Assembly (NCBI GenBank): GCA_021397845.1
Contig: CM038046.1
Location: 2,151,001 to 2,215,000 of the forward strand
DNA: 64,000 bases
From: Areca catechu
Taxonomy: Eukaryota; Streptophyta; Magnoliopsida; Arecales; Arecaceae
Direction: 5' to 3'
The translations under genes and the position numbers were made by a program. The first letter of the stretch is position 1. Each line of letters starts with the position of its first letter. Positions 50,201-57,560 of the stretch are shown piece after piece. The notes beneath the pieces were generated by a model, which made no database searches, was not told where the DNA came from, and was given only the letters and a program-made list of their open reading frames with translations.

Positions 50201-50903
50201 GTCCGGGAGCGGAGGACCGCCGGGCAGCGAGGCGTCCACACCCAGCGCGGAGGTCCGGGAGCCCAGGACGGCCAGGCAGCAGGGGGAGTGCATCTCCGGC
50301 GCCGACAGCAGCTACGGGCCACGACGGTCTTGGCGGCAACACATATATATGCATACATGTGCGTGCTCGCATTGTATACACACATACATGTGTATACATG
50401 TACATACATACATAAACATATATATACGTACATACATAGACATATATACATACGTATGTACATAAACATATATACATAAACAAATACATACATACGTATA
50501 TAGATGCATGCATACATATGTACATAAACACACATACATGTGCCTATGTAGACAAACACATACCTACGTACATAGACACGTATGTATGTATGTGCATAGA
50601 CACGAACATACTTACGTATGTACCTATGTACGTGCGTGCATGTGTACGTGTCACATACATTCGTACGTACGTACATAGACGCATACATACATACGTACAT
50701 ACATAGATGCGTATGTACATACATGCATAGACACATACATATATACAAATACACAGGCATATATATGTGTGCTTGTGTATACATATATATATATGTATAT
50801 ATATACATATTCATACACATATATATACACATGCATACACATATATATACACATGCATATATATCCACACACACACATTATACACATGCATATACATACA
50901 TAC

Positions 50904-50934
<31 letters not shown>

Positions 50935-51402
50935 CATGTATATATACATACATACATATATATATATATACATGTATATATACATGTATATATATGGGGT
51001 GCAATTGAGCTAAACCGAGTCAAGTAGTTGAAAGCTCGAGCTCGACTCGATTCAAAATACTTAGGCTCGAAACTCAACTTGAGATAGATTAATCCTTAAT
51101 ATCTCATGTTTGAGTTTGGCTTGATGAAAAATAGGCAAAACTTGATTGACACAGCTTGGCTCGAATATTAATCAAGCCAATTTTGAGCTCAAGTTTGAGC
51201 TCAGCTTGAAATTGAGCCTTAGTCTAATAATATATATTATAAATGAAAATAGTATTATTAAAAATATATATAATCTCTAATAGGCTTGTAAGCTTTCGAG
51301 CCAAGTATCTTGCAACTTAAACTCAACTCGAAACTCTATTCGAGCTGCTCGAGCTCAAGTCGAGCTCAAAAGCTTGCAAGCAGGTCGACTTATTTGCACC
51401 CC

Positions 51403-51433
<31 letters not shown>

Positions 51434-54400
51434 GTATGTATACACACATGTACATACGTGTATATGTATATATAATTTGAAAACTATGTTTTCTTCTGTG
51501 TTTTTTCTTTTCGAGAAAATATTATGTTTGTTGGTTGCGTGTTTATGACTGATATTGCTTTGCAGGATCGAGATAGCTATTGGAAGATGATGCACAAATA
51601 TATAGGATCAGATGTTACTTCACTGGTGACACTTCCAGTTATTATTTTCGAACCAATGACAATGCTTCAGAAAATGGCAGAGGTTGGTGTTATTTATACA
51701 TATTGGTAATGTTCACCAGGGTCCTTATTTAGTTTCACAGGGTGTGTTTGTTTCTACTCTCGAACAATGGTCATGACAACTGTCCATTATAATTTACTAA
51801 TACCTAAAAGATAACATACACTTGGGTGGGGATGTGGAAATATCTTTTACACTTTAAGGAAATAAAAATAAATTACTTATTTAGTTTCACAGGGTGTTTG
51901 TTTCTACTCTCAAACAATGGTCATGAAAACTGTCCATTATAATTTACTAATACCTAAAAGATAACATACACTCGGGTGGGGATGCGGAAATATCTTTTAC
52001 ACTTTAAGGAAATAAAAATATATTACTTTCTCTCTGAAGAGGTTTGTTATTCTGTATGTTGATAGTGAAATTGAAACAAGCATAGCAGTGCTGTCAAGAC
52101 AGCCCATTCTGGGGTGTTTTCCATATGTAATCTTGATATCTTGATTAGACATCTGTTTTGGAAACTAGAAGTCCAAAGAGTTCCTAAGGATCCAAGTCTT
52201 GATAAATGTCTAACATTTATAGTACAACAGGCTTATTGGAATAGCATGCTTCTTGTAACTTGTGTATACAGAATCAAAGAGAATCTCTCTCTAAAAGAAT
52301 AAGGTCTAACAGAATGCTCTTATACAATAGCCTTTCTAATCATATATAGATACGACATTCTGCATTTTTGTCTCAACTGTATCATAGGACTATTGTGATG
52401 CAGCTAATAACGTACATAATCTAATATCTGCAATGGTTGTCACAGTTAATGGAATACTGTCACCTATTAGATCTGGCAGATGAATGTGAGGATCCTTACA
52501 TGCGGCTGGTGTATGCTTGTAAGTTTCTTTCTGCATTTGTGTATGTGTTATATGCTTTGGTCATATTGTGTAATGATGTCCTTTTGCAGCTTCATGGGCA
52601 GTATCTGTCTACTTTGCCTACCAGCGAACTTGGAAGCCTTTCAATCCCATCCTAGGAGAGACTTATGAAATGGTCAATCATGGTGGAATTACATTTATCG
52701 CAGAGCAGGTTAATATATTTTACCTATTTACCATCAGAAGAAAACTATATCTTTCAGTGGAAACTGCAATATCTGTTGTTCCCATTATTTGTTTAATATA
52801 GTGTGGTACTGGTAGTGATGTTGTATAGTACTGGTTGCTCTTCCTCAGGTTATTCCCTTGATAATGTAATCATCATACTTGTTTTCTTTCCAGGTCAGTC
52901 ACCATCCTCCAATGAGTGCGGCGCATGCTGAGAATGAGCATTTTATTTATGACATTACTTCTAAATTGAAAACTAAGTTCTTAGGAAATTCGGTGGAAGT
53001 CTATCCAGTTGGAAGGTGAGCTGCTTATTCAGAACTCAAGTGTGAAGCACATCTCTAGCATTCCTCAGTTTTGTTGGAATGAATGATCTAGTATAATTGA
53101 CTTTCATGATAAATCTCTATTCTACTGAAAGGTGTTGGCGTCAGTTACATCTTTAGGATCATATCATCGATGTGGCTTTACATATTTGGCATTATTCTTA
53201 GATGAAATTGTAAGTATTTTATTTGCTGATGCAGGACAAGGGTGACTCTGAAAAAAGCTGGTGTTGTCCTGGATTTGGTGCCCCCTCCGACGAAGGTTAA
53301 TAATCTTATATTTGGACGTACATGGGTTGATTCACCTGGGGAGATGGTTATGACAAATTTGACTACAGGGGATAAAGTTGTGCTTTATTTTCAACCATGT
53401 GGCTGGTTTGGGTGTGTCCTCCTTCCTCATTTCATTCGATGTTTTTTGAGGTTCTTATATGATTTGTAGCATTTGCATGATTAAGACTGTAAACCCCTGC
53501 ACATTGATAAAAGGCAAAATAACAGAAAGCTGATTTGTGATTTAGAATATACATGGAGATGTATATGGCACTGTTTCTTGGCCTTTACTGATGTGACGTC
53601 ATTTGTGCATACTGTTTTGGTGACGTAGGATCTCATTATTAAAGTTAAATTGTCTAATTTGATCTAGTGGCTGTTTGGAAGCATCGCTTGCATTGTATTT
53701 GCTATGCCCTTGTGGATTAAATCTCATCTCACACTGTATACTGCCAATGGTGGCAGGGCTGGCCGATATGAAGTGGATGGATATGTATATGATGCCAAAG
53801 AAGAACCCAAGATATTAATGACTGGGAAATGGAGCGAGTCAATGAGTTGTCAGCCTTGTGATCATGATGGGGAGCCCTTACCTGGCACTGAACTGAAGGA
53901 GGTTCCTTTCACATATTACCATGCCGATTTACTATCTGTGATTGTCATGCCTGTGTCTACCCCATTCTATTGTTGAGATATGGTTTGCTCTAGCTATTTG
54001 CATACATTCCCTGCATCTATAATTTGTACATCAAAGTTGAGAGGTGTGACTAGAACACTTGCACAAAACTTCATATAGGTTATTAATGAATCAAAACCTT
54101 ACAATGCATCTTATCATAGAGATAAGCATGCCTGTGACACGAAATTGACAATCATGCTGAAATTTGCAGCCATTGTTCAATTCTTGGACCTCTACATATG
54201 GAGGTTTTACCAGTCTTTCTGACAGCATTTGTGGAACTTGAAGGTTTCTTTTTTATGAGAGTTTAAAACCTCCAAGGTCCGATGTTGAGGTGTAATCCTG
54301 TTAGAGCATCATGTATTGCACTGTTTCTGGTTCCACATAGCACGTCATAATATCTTGAGCGTTCTACCAAGTCCATACCATGTTCCTAAATCTCGAATAT

Positions 54401-55548
54401 TAAGGGTTTGTTGCAAAATCTGCTGTCAATCTTTTGTCAATTAAAATTTGGTGTTCAACAAATTTAATTACTGATTTGCTATGATAATGATACATAACAT
54501 TATCATTGCTACTAGTAGTATAATTCTTTTCATCTCATTCTCACAGTTGGTTTTAGATATTGCATTTTGTTGTGCTGGGATATGAGCTGCCTGGATCCAA
54601 TCATGACATCTTTAATATTTTTATTTGTCTAGGTCTGGAGAGTTGCTGCCACACCAGTGAATGCTAAATATCAGTATACATATTTTGCTCATAAAATAAA
54701 CAGCTTTGACACAGCACCAAAAACTTTATTGGCATCAGACTCTCGGTTGCGGCCCGATAGACGTGCTCTTGAGAAAGGTGACATGTCTAAATCTGGTACA
54801 GAAAAGAGCAGGTGAGTTTGTATAAGTATTCAGCAATTATGGTCTTATAGCAGAATTAAATAATTTTGCATGAAAGAGCGGCCTAGAGACTTCCCCACTC
54901 TAGGGTTTAGGGAGAATTGAGTTTGCAGTCTTACCTCCATGTATAGAGAGTCTATTTATATATTTTAAACCCAGGACCTCCAGGTCATAATGGAGTAACC
55001 TCACTGCTGCACTAAGGCTCATCCTCGATTAAATCATTTTTTGCATATGCAAGTCAAATGAGGAAGCTGTCATTCTCGACATGGTCGATTACTTGTTGCC
55101 TTCAGTAAAAGAAGAAGAAAAGAAAGATGGTTTATACCTTGTGAACAAATTTCACCAATCAATTCGGCATGCATTTTGCAGCTTGAAGATATCGATACTT
55201 GTTTCTGGGAAAGTGTCAGAAAAATCATATTTGTTTAGTTGTCTAGATTCTCCATCGTGTGATGGTTGAATTGTCTTTTCTTTTTTTTTTGTCTTTACCA
55301 GCCTGGAGGAGCGACAGAGAGCCGAAAAAAGAGTTCGGGAGGCCAAGGGGCACCAGTTTACCCCAGAATGGTTCGATATGACTGGTGAAATCACTCCCAC
55401 TCCCTGGGGTGACCTGGAGGTGTATGAGTATAATGGTAAATATACTGAACACAGGCGTAAAGTTGACACTTCCGATTCCCTTGAGGAGGTTGACATGGCC
55501 TCCATTGATTTCGACCCGTGGCAGTATGGTAATATCGCTGCCGAATGA
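30001..55548 (+). CDS. ORP3A: Oxysterol-binding protein-related protein, ORP3 group (10 exons, 453 aa)
   Basis: A soluble sterol/phosphoinositide transfer protein acting at ER contact sites. Coding exons: 30001-30089, 36921-37014, 51566-51682, 52446-52518, 52590-52708, 52894-53015, 53235-53411, 53757-53901, 54633-54811, 55302-55548. All introns are GT...AG, and phases match at every join, giving 1362 coding bases. The lipid-binding ORD domain covers roughly residues 55-400, with the family signature EQVSHHPP at 163-170, plus YEGLEVINPEGG (exon 2) and NPILGETYE (exon 5). There is no PH domain or membrane segment, as expected for the short plant ORP3 type. In Arabidopsis ORP3a a WFDE motif is reported to bind the ER protein PVA12; WFDM at 395-398 may be the counterpart. 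Plant paralogues ORP3A/B/C cannot be told apart here. Introns 1 and 2 are swollen by mobile DNA. Confidence 0.93.
32219..32670 (+). repeat. 5' LTR of the copia remnant
   Basis: Carries CTATAAAAGG at about 32409, a good TATA box for the element's own promoter. The end lies at about 32668-32671 ahead of the primer-binding site. Confidence 0.75.
32729..33760 (+). pseudogene. Copia gag (and protease start) remnant
   Basis: Across frames the plus strand reads a copia gag pattern: a short Met-Glu-Lys start, EI..YDGKSNFFLW-like core (about 32755-32790), VLSE.M and a zinc knuckle (CYRHDELGHQVKDC, about 33415-33456) in which the second Cys is replaced by His. Several stops and frame changes occur. 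A protease-like piece with LESNDST and LPDGSSYAIKDI follows at about 33615-33690. Not functional. Confidence 0.75.
34227..34707 (+). repeat. 3' LTR of the copia remnant
   Basis: Begins TGTTAGG directly after a purine tract, a common arrangement in plant copia elements, and contains a ~60-bp segment (about 34495-34565) missing from the 5' LTR. Confidence 0.75.
35079..35633. mobile_element. MITE-like element in ORP intron 1 (~555 bp)
   Basis: Imperfect terminal inverted repeats ACTCATTTGGTTGCTGG (left, 35079) and the complement of CCTGCGAACTAAATGAGT (right, ending 35633). The interior has matching patches (GGAATTTCC, CCAGGAAT, AACATTCCA) but no ORF. The left and right flanks do not give a clear duplication, so the superfamily is uncertain (hAT or PIF/Harbinger type). 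Confidence 0.65.
36921..37014 (+). CDS. ORP3A: ORP gene, exon 2
   Basis: Residues 30-61, containing YEGLEVINPEGGTEDAE and RGRWKQE. The acceptor is a T-rich tract plus CAG at 36918-36920; the donor GTGTTG at 37015 is weak. Intron 2 (37015-51565, 14551 bp) follows. Confidence 0.92.
37795..38010. repeat. Decayed GGTAC/ATACC-rich repeat in ORP intron 2
   Basis: Dense words GGTAC, ATACC, GGGTATCTC and TATGGTATTGG on both strands give many short inverted repeats, as in an old MITE. Borders are not clear. Confidence 0.4.
38139..38322. repeat. Two ~107-bp spaced copies of an intron 2 segment
   Basis: TTGTGGGTAACTATTGAC...GTTTAAAGCATGGATTG at 38139-38215 and TTGTAGGTAACCATTGAC...GTTTAAAACATGGATTG at 38246-38322 are near copies. 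A third partial copy is at 41455-41510. Confidence 0.85.
38325..41296. repeat. CATA/GACA-type minisatellite (~3 kb)
   Basis: Almost 3 kb of tetranucleotide-based sequence (ACATACATACGTACATAGACACATAC...). Sub-blocks differ: a 24-36 bp ACATAGACATACATGCATAC unit at 38360-38960, a CACGTGCCTGGATA-containing ~39-bp unit at 39710-39930, and pure (TA)n at 41150-41215. Every open frame here (repeating Tyr-Val-Cys-Met or Tyr-Ile-His-Thr) is an artefact of the repeat. Confidence 0.95.
39705..39930. repeat. ~37-41 bp sub-array with CACGTGCCTGGATA units
   Basis: About six units of GACACGTGCCTGGATAnnTACGnACATAA. Sharper and more regular than surrounding CATA sequence, so more recently amplified. Confidence 0.85.
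41302..41447 (+). mobile_element. Truncated copy of the GGGGTGCAA MITE
   Basis: Matches the first ~145 bp of the complete element at 50996-51402 (GGGGTGCAAT, CTCGAGCTCGACT-like, GCTCGAAACTCAACT, GAAAAATAGGCAAAA). It is cut off at the junction of the large tandem duplication. Confidence 0.8.
41507..41511. repeat. Target-site duplication of the inverted-LTR element, left (CATAT)
   Basis: CATAT precedes TGTTGCCGCC at 41512 and recurs at 50342-50346. Removing the element and one CATAT gives a sequence that differs at one base from the unfilled copy at 38310-38330. Confidence 0.85.
41512..43306 (-). repeat. Left arm: full LTR, minus orientation (1795 bp)
   Basis: On the minus strand it starts TGATGTGATAGG at 43306 and ends GGCGGCAACA at 41512. 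Homologous to the solo LTR 16619-19564 from first to last base but with five 117-bp units (about 42500-43130). The adjacent polypurine tract identifies it as the 3' LTR. Confidence 0.92.
42500..43135. repeat. 117-bp array in the left arm (5 units)
   Basis: CTCGGAGAGGCTCCACATCG recurs at about 42570, 42687, 42804, 42922 and 43040. Same monomer as the solo LTR array, reverse complement. Confidence 0.95.
43307..43322 (-). other. Polypurine tract of the Tat-like element
   Basis: The minus strand reads GGAGTGGGGGGCAAA immediately upstream of TGATGTG, the LTR start. It shows that 41512-43306 was the 3' LTR of a minus-strand element. Confidence 0.85.
43780..46211 (+). pseudogene. Antisense accessory gene (PF04195-type protein with coiled coil), one stop
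   Basis: Three exons can be read: 43780-44635, 44736-45376 and 45444-46211, with GT...AG introns of 100 and 67 bp and matching phases. Exon 1 has a Ser-rich start and the putative gypsy-type transposon domain found in plant Tat-lineage accessory ORFs (FYEGTFSGGLRFSFHPFF, QLVLNAIRVVFSFIVLC). Exon 2 is Pro/Ala-rich; exon 3 forms a long Ala/Glu/Lys coiled coil. A single in-frame TGA at 45621-45623 breaks exon 3; otherwise about 754 codons are open. It faces away from integrase, as accessory ORFs between pol and the 3' LTR often do. Its function is unknown, and the Pfam name does not prove transposase activity. Confidence 0.8.
46430..47700. repeat. Degenerate GAGCTGGGCTCGG repeats between accessory gene and integrase
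   Basis: Units of about 90-110 bp share GGCCGGAGATCTGAGCTCCGGTCTTGAG and GAGCTGGGCTCGGGGA, at about 46515, 46605, 46695, 47445 and 47630. A second group of ~75-bp units with TTCTTTCCTTCCCCTCTCGTC lies at 46970-47220. The AGATCTGAGCTCCGGTCTTGAG word contains a palindromic GAGCTC core. No frame continues through the stretch. Confidence 0.85.
47764..48636 (-). pseudogene. Truncated integrase of the Tat-like element
   Basis: A 294-residue open frame (starting at 48648 in arm sequence) holds the integrase core and C-terminus: D18 in MDILGPF, D78 in VITDN and E114 in NGEAEV, with 35 residues between the last two, the canonical DD35E spacing. The C-terminal part ends in FPRTWNACNLQKYY, as in gypsy pol ends. 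The zinc finger and everything upstream in pol are missing; the frame enters the inverted LTR arm at 48636/48637. The active-site residues survive but without its N-terminal domain and RT the copy is not autonomous. Confidence 0.88.
48637..50341 (+). repeat. Right arm: LTR in plus orientation, lacking ~90 bp of its start
   Basis: Runs from CGGATCCCAC (about LTR position 90) to the final GGCGGCAACA, mirror image of the left arm, with five 117-bp units (about 48710-49330). By eye the arms share roughly 93-95 % in sampled stretches. At the inner junction, CTGAGC occurs on both sides, a possible microhomology. Confidence 0.9.
48710..49330. repeat. 117-bp array in the right arm (5 units)
   Basis: GGAGCCTCTCCGAG recurs at about 48825, 48942, 49059, 49176 (CCAAG variant) and 49293. 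Unit number equals the left arm. Confidence 0.95.
50342..50346. repeat. Target-site duplication of the inverted-LTR element, right (CATAT)
   Basis: Directly after the terminal CA at 50340-50341 and identical to 41507-41511. Confidence 0.85.
50347..50995. repeat. CATA minisatellite, second unit of the intron 2 duplication
   Basis: Starts with the ATGCATACATGTGCGTGC...CATTGTATAC words also seen at 38325-38360 and ends in (TA)n. At ~650 bp it is much shorter than the first unit's ~3 kb, so the arrays changed length after duplication. Confidence 0.9.
50996..51402. mobile_element. MITE with GGGGTGCAA ends and foldback structure (407 bp)
   Basis: Ends GGGGTGCAA (50996) and TTGCACCCC (51402) are inverted repeats flanked by TATAT, suggesting a TA-type target. 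GAGCTCGA-like words near the left are matched by complements near the right, so the RNA could fold on itself. No ORF. The truncated copy is at 41302. Confidence 0.75.
51566..51682 (+). CDS. ORP3A: ORP gene, exon 3
   Basis: Residues 62-100 (DRDSYWKMM...MLQKMAE), the N-terminal part of the ORD domain with the VTLPVIIFEP lid segment. 117 bases, phase 0 at both ends. Confidence 0.95.
51727..52029. repeat. 152-bp tandem duplication in ORP intron 3
   Basis: ATTTAGTTTCACAGGGTG starts both copies at 51727 and 51879; the copies differ at about six sites and one 2-bp indel. It lies between exons 3 and 4 and does not touch splice sites. Confidence 0.95.
52446..52518 (+). CDS. ORP3A: ORP gene, exon 4
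   Basis: Residues 101-124 plus one base (LMEYCHLLD...MRLVYA). The donor GTAAGT at 52519 is strong. Confidence 0.95.
52590..52708 (+). CDS. ORP3A: ORP gene, exon 5
   Basis: Residues 125-164, with KPFNPILGETYE, a conserved ORD element, ending in AEQ just before the signature. Confidence 0.95.
52894..53015 (+). CDS. ORP3A: ORP gene, exon 6
   Basis: Residues 165-204 plus two bases. Opens with VSHHPP, completing EQVSHHPP; the two His residues contact phosphoinositide in structurally studied family members. Confidence 0.96.
53235..53411 (+). CDS. ORP3A: ORP gene, exon 7
   Basis: Residues 205-263 plus two bases, beta-barrel part of the ORD domain (FGRTWVDSPGEM, GDKVVLYFQPCGWFG). Confidence 0.95.
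53757..53901 (+). CDS. ORP3A: ORP gene, exon 8
   Basis: Residues 264-312 (GRYEVDGYVYDAKEEP...TELKE). The acceptor at 53754-53756 is a CAG after a purine-containing stretch, so a weaker site, but the frame joins exactly. Confidence 0.93.
54633..54811 (+). CDS. ORP3A: ORP gene, exon 9
   Basis: Residues 313-371 plus two bases, with YTYFAHKINSFD and LRPDRRALEKGD, the end of the ORD core. Confidence 0.95.
55302..55548 (+). CDS. ORP3A: ORP gene, exon 10 and stop
   Basis: Residues 372-453 and TGA at 55546-55548. Charged helix (LEERQRAEKRVREAKG), WFDM at 395-398, TPWGDLEVYEYNGKY and a final DFDPWQYG segment typical of the family C-terminus. Confidence 0.95.
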
Positions 55549-55960
55549 GGTATTTGGCTTGCATGCAAGCCCCCCTTTCCTATATCTGGCAATGCATCTG
55601 GGCATGTAGTCTTAATATCCGGCATTGTTTTAATGTTGGTTTCATGTAGCTGTAGTGCAGTTGATAACTGTTTTGCTCAAGGAGTTGTTTGGATGTCAGC
55701 ATTGCAAATATTTATGTATTTGTTTTTCCTACCCTTTGTAGCAGCAATTTGAGATTTATGTTTTCCAATCCTTTTATTTTATGGTTACCGTATAAAGATA
55801 CTACCGCACCATGTGAACTCCTGGCGAACTCACGGTCTGAATGAAACATAGGATGGTGGACAGGAGGTAGGGGTATTGTGACGTGATGATTGAGTTCTTG
55901 CATTGCTACGTTGTGTATGATACCCAACTGCTTTTTTAATGTATATTTACGATGTAGTTC
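55549..55960 (+). other. Probable ORP 3' untranslated region
   Basis: T-rich, low-ORF sequence after the stop codon, with GTTTTGCTC and TTTGTTTTTCC words. No canonical AATAAA was found at a convincing distance, so the end is an estimate. Confidence 0.4.
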
Positions 55961-57016
55961 TCAGATTTACTGCTGGGAGGATTCAAGATGATATATCATT
56001 GTCATTTTTCTCAGTTTTACTGCTGCGAGGATTCAAATGATACGTTATTGTCAAAGGGTGGGCATTGGGTCCAGGTTTGGGACCCCGGATAGGTCACTAT
56101 CGGATCCCTAAATTAGGGAGCCTCTTTGTATAAAGTGTTGATGAAGGTAAATCCTGTTGGAAGCAAAGATAATTCAACCTCAATTGAATACCTTCGAGTG
56201 AGGACCATCCTTAATAAATAGCGCGGTTAAGGTGCATTATTCCAATGACAGGGATTATTGGCCCATCTTTAAATGTAACAGATGATCAATGAGGTTGCTT
56301 GAGCGAATTGGGTCTTATTTGCAGGTTGACAAAGTTTATAGCCGTAATCCATTATGGATGAACAGTAGCCGCGTCAACCGCTATCGGGCCCAGGCCACTG
56401 GGCTTGGACACCCGTTGGTTGTTTGGTGGTCGTTGGTTAGCTCACCACGCCTGGTGGTGGCTGGTGGTGTTTTTCTGTCTATTAACACGGTTCGTCCGAG
56501 AGGCATTCTCTTCTCTCAAGAAGAGGTAAGTTTTTGCGGATATTCTTTATCGTGAGTTTGTCACTTGTGTTGTGCTAAGAAGTTTCTAACCTTTTTCTTG
56601 CAGCAATGTGCCCTTATATGGTTGGTTTTCTTTCGTGAGCAAGTTCACCATGGTGTAAGGGCCCCTGTATGAATTGAACTAGTTTACAGTTAACTGATTT
56701 CCTTGCCATATCATTTCTATTCAAAATCTACCCCATGTTACCTGTTGAGCGGAAAAGAGCCCAAAAGATGATTATTGATGGTTATCGACCATTGGATATT
56801 GGGACTAATCTATTTACTGTTGTTGGTATGGGAAGAAAGCGTGCTGGCAGTGCCATATCTTGTTAGGTTATTTTTCAAGTCTTTTCGATGTTTTTATTTT
56901 GTCAGTAATGCCAACTTCATGGAACAATTTGGACACAGCTAAATTGCAATTCGATTGCTTGTCTGGCATCTCTCATATTATGGTAAATGTGTAAAGAGAT
57001 AGGCAGAATAATGAAG

Positions 57017-57047
<31 letters not shown>

Positions 57048-57330
57048 TGATGAAAAGTTTGAATAATGAAGTTGTAGAGATCTTGATGAGCCCATAGGTT
57101 ATACCATCCAATAAATTTTGAAACAAATAAAAAAAAAAATATCATATTTTTATAGGTTGGGAAGGAGTGTTACTAGCCATCTCGGTGGCGTCAGATTGAT
57201 ATATTTTAAACGGAAAAAGATTATAAAAATTTGAACGAACGTTATAGCTATATTAGAATTTGTGTTTTACTAAAGGAAGAAGAGTTTACTAAAACTTACC
57301 GGTTAGATCGCCGCATCGGTTAACGGGTGG
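55961..57330. other. Spacer after the ORP gene
   Basis: No recognised gene. TTTTACTGCTG.GAGGATTCAA occurs twice (about 55966 and 56014), a ~48-bp duplication. Poly-T at about 57025-57050. Confidence 0.5.
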
Positions 57331-57339
57331 TTGCGGGAA

Positions 57340-57560
57340 AGTCGCTTCCTTTCCGGCTCTCTTTACTTCTCTTATTAGGCAACCCTGACCCTCGCCCAAA
57401 AATATTCTATGAATGGGAGATTCGATGACCCCCACCCAAAAATCACTTCCTTTCCGGCTCTCTTCACTTCTCTTATCAGGCAACCCTGATCCCCACCCAA
57501 AAATATTCCATGAATGGGAGATTGGATGACTCCACCCAAAAATATTACATGAATGGGAGA
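57340..57560. repeat. ~95-bp tandem repeats with CACCCAAAAATATT
   Basis: Two long units (TCGCTTCCTTTCCGGCTCTC...CCCAAAAATATT...GAATGGGAGATT, about 57340 and 57440) plus one shorter CACCCAAAAATATT.CATGAATGGGAGATT unit at 57532. The minus-strand 168-residue open frame across them is a product of the repeats. Confidence 0.85.

Larger units (their letters stand above)
41512..50341 (-). mobile_element. Tat-like gypsy derivative with LTRs in inverted orientation (8830 bp)
   Basis: The left arm is a full LTR on the minus strand; the right arm is nearly a full LTR on the plus strand. Both outer ends are therefore the U5 end (…GGCGGCAACA). In between, in minus-strand order, are a truncated integrase (48636-47764), a repeat-rich spacer, an antisense accessory gene (43780-46211, plus) and a polypurine tract. 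Gag, protease, RT and RNase H are absent. Single 5-bp CATAT duplications flank the entire unit. Normal LTR elements have direct repeats, so this is a rearranged or aberrantly reverse-transcribed product. It lies in ORP intron 2. Confidence 0.85.

Noticed and set aside
41512..50341. DNA transposon with long terminal inverted repeats (Mutator-like or Foldback)
   Set aside because: The inverted ends are LTR copies with TG/CA termini, the adjacent tract is a polypurine tract, the duplication is 5 bp rather than 8-11, and the interior has a gypsy integrase.
50029..50874. 281-residue open frame mixing Cys/Tyr repeats with an LTR-derived tail
   Set aside because: It crosses the border between the retroelement arm and minisatellite and has no coding logic.
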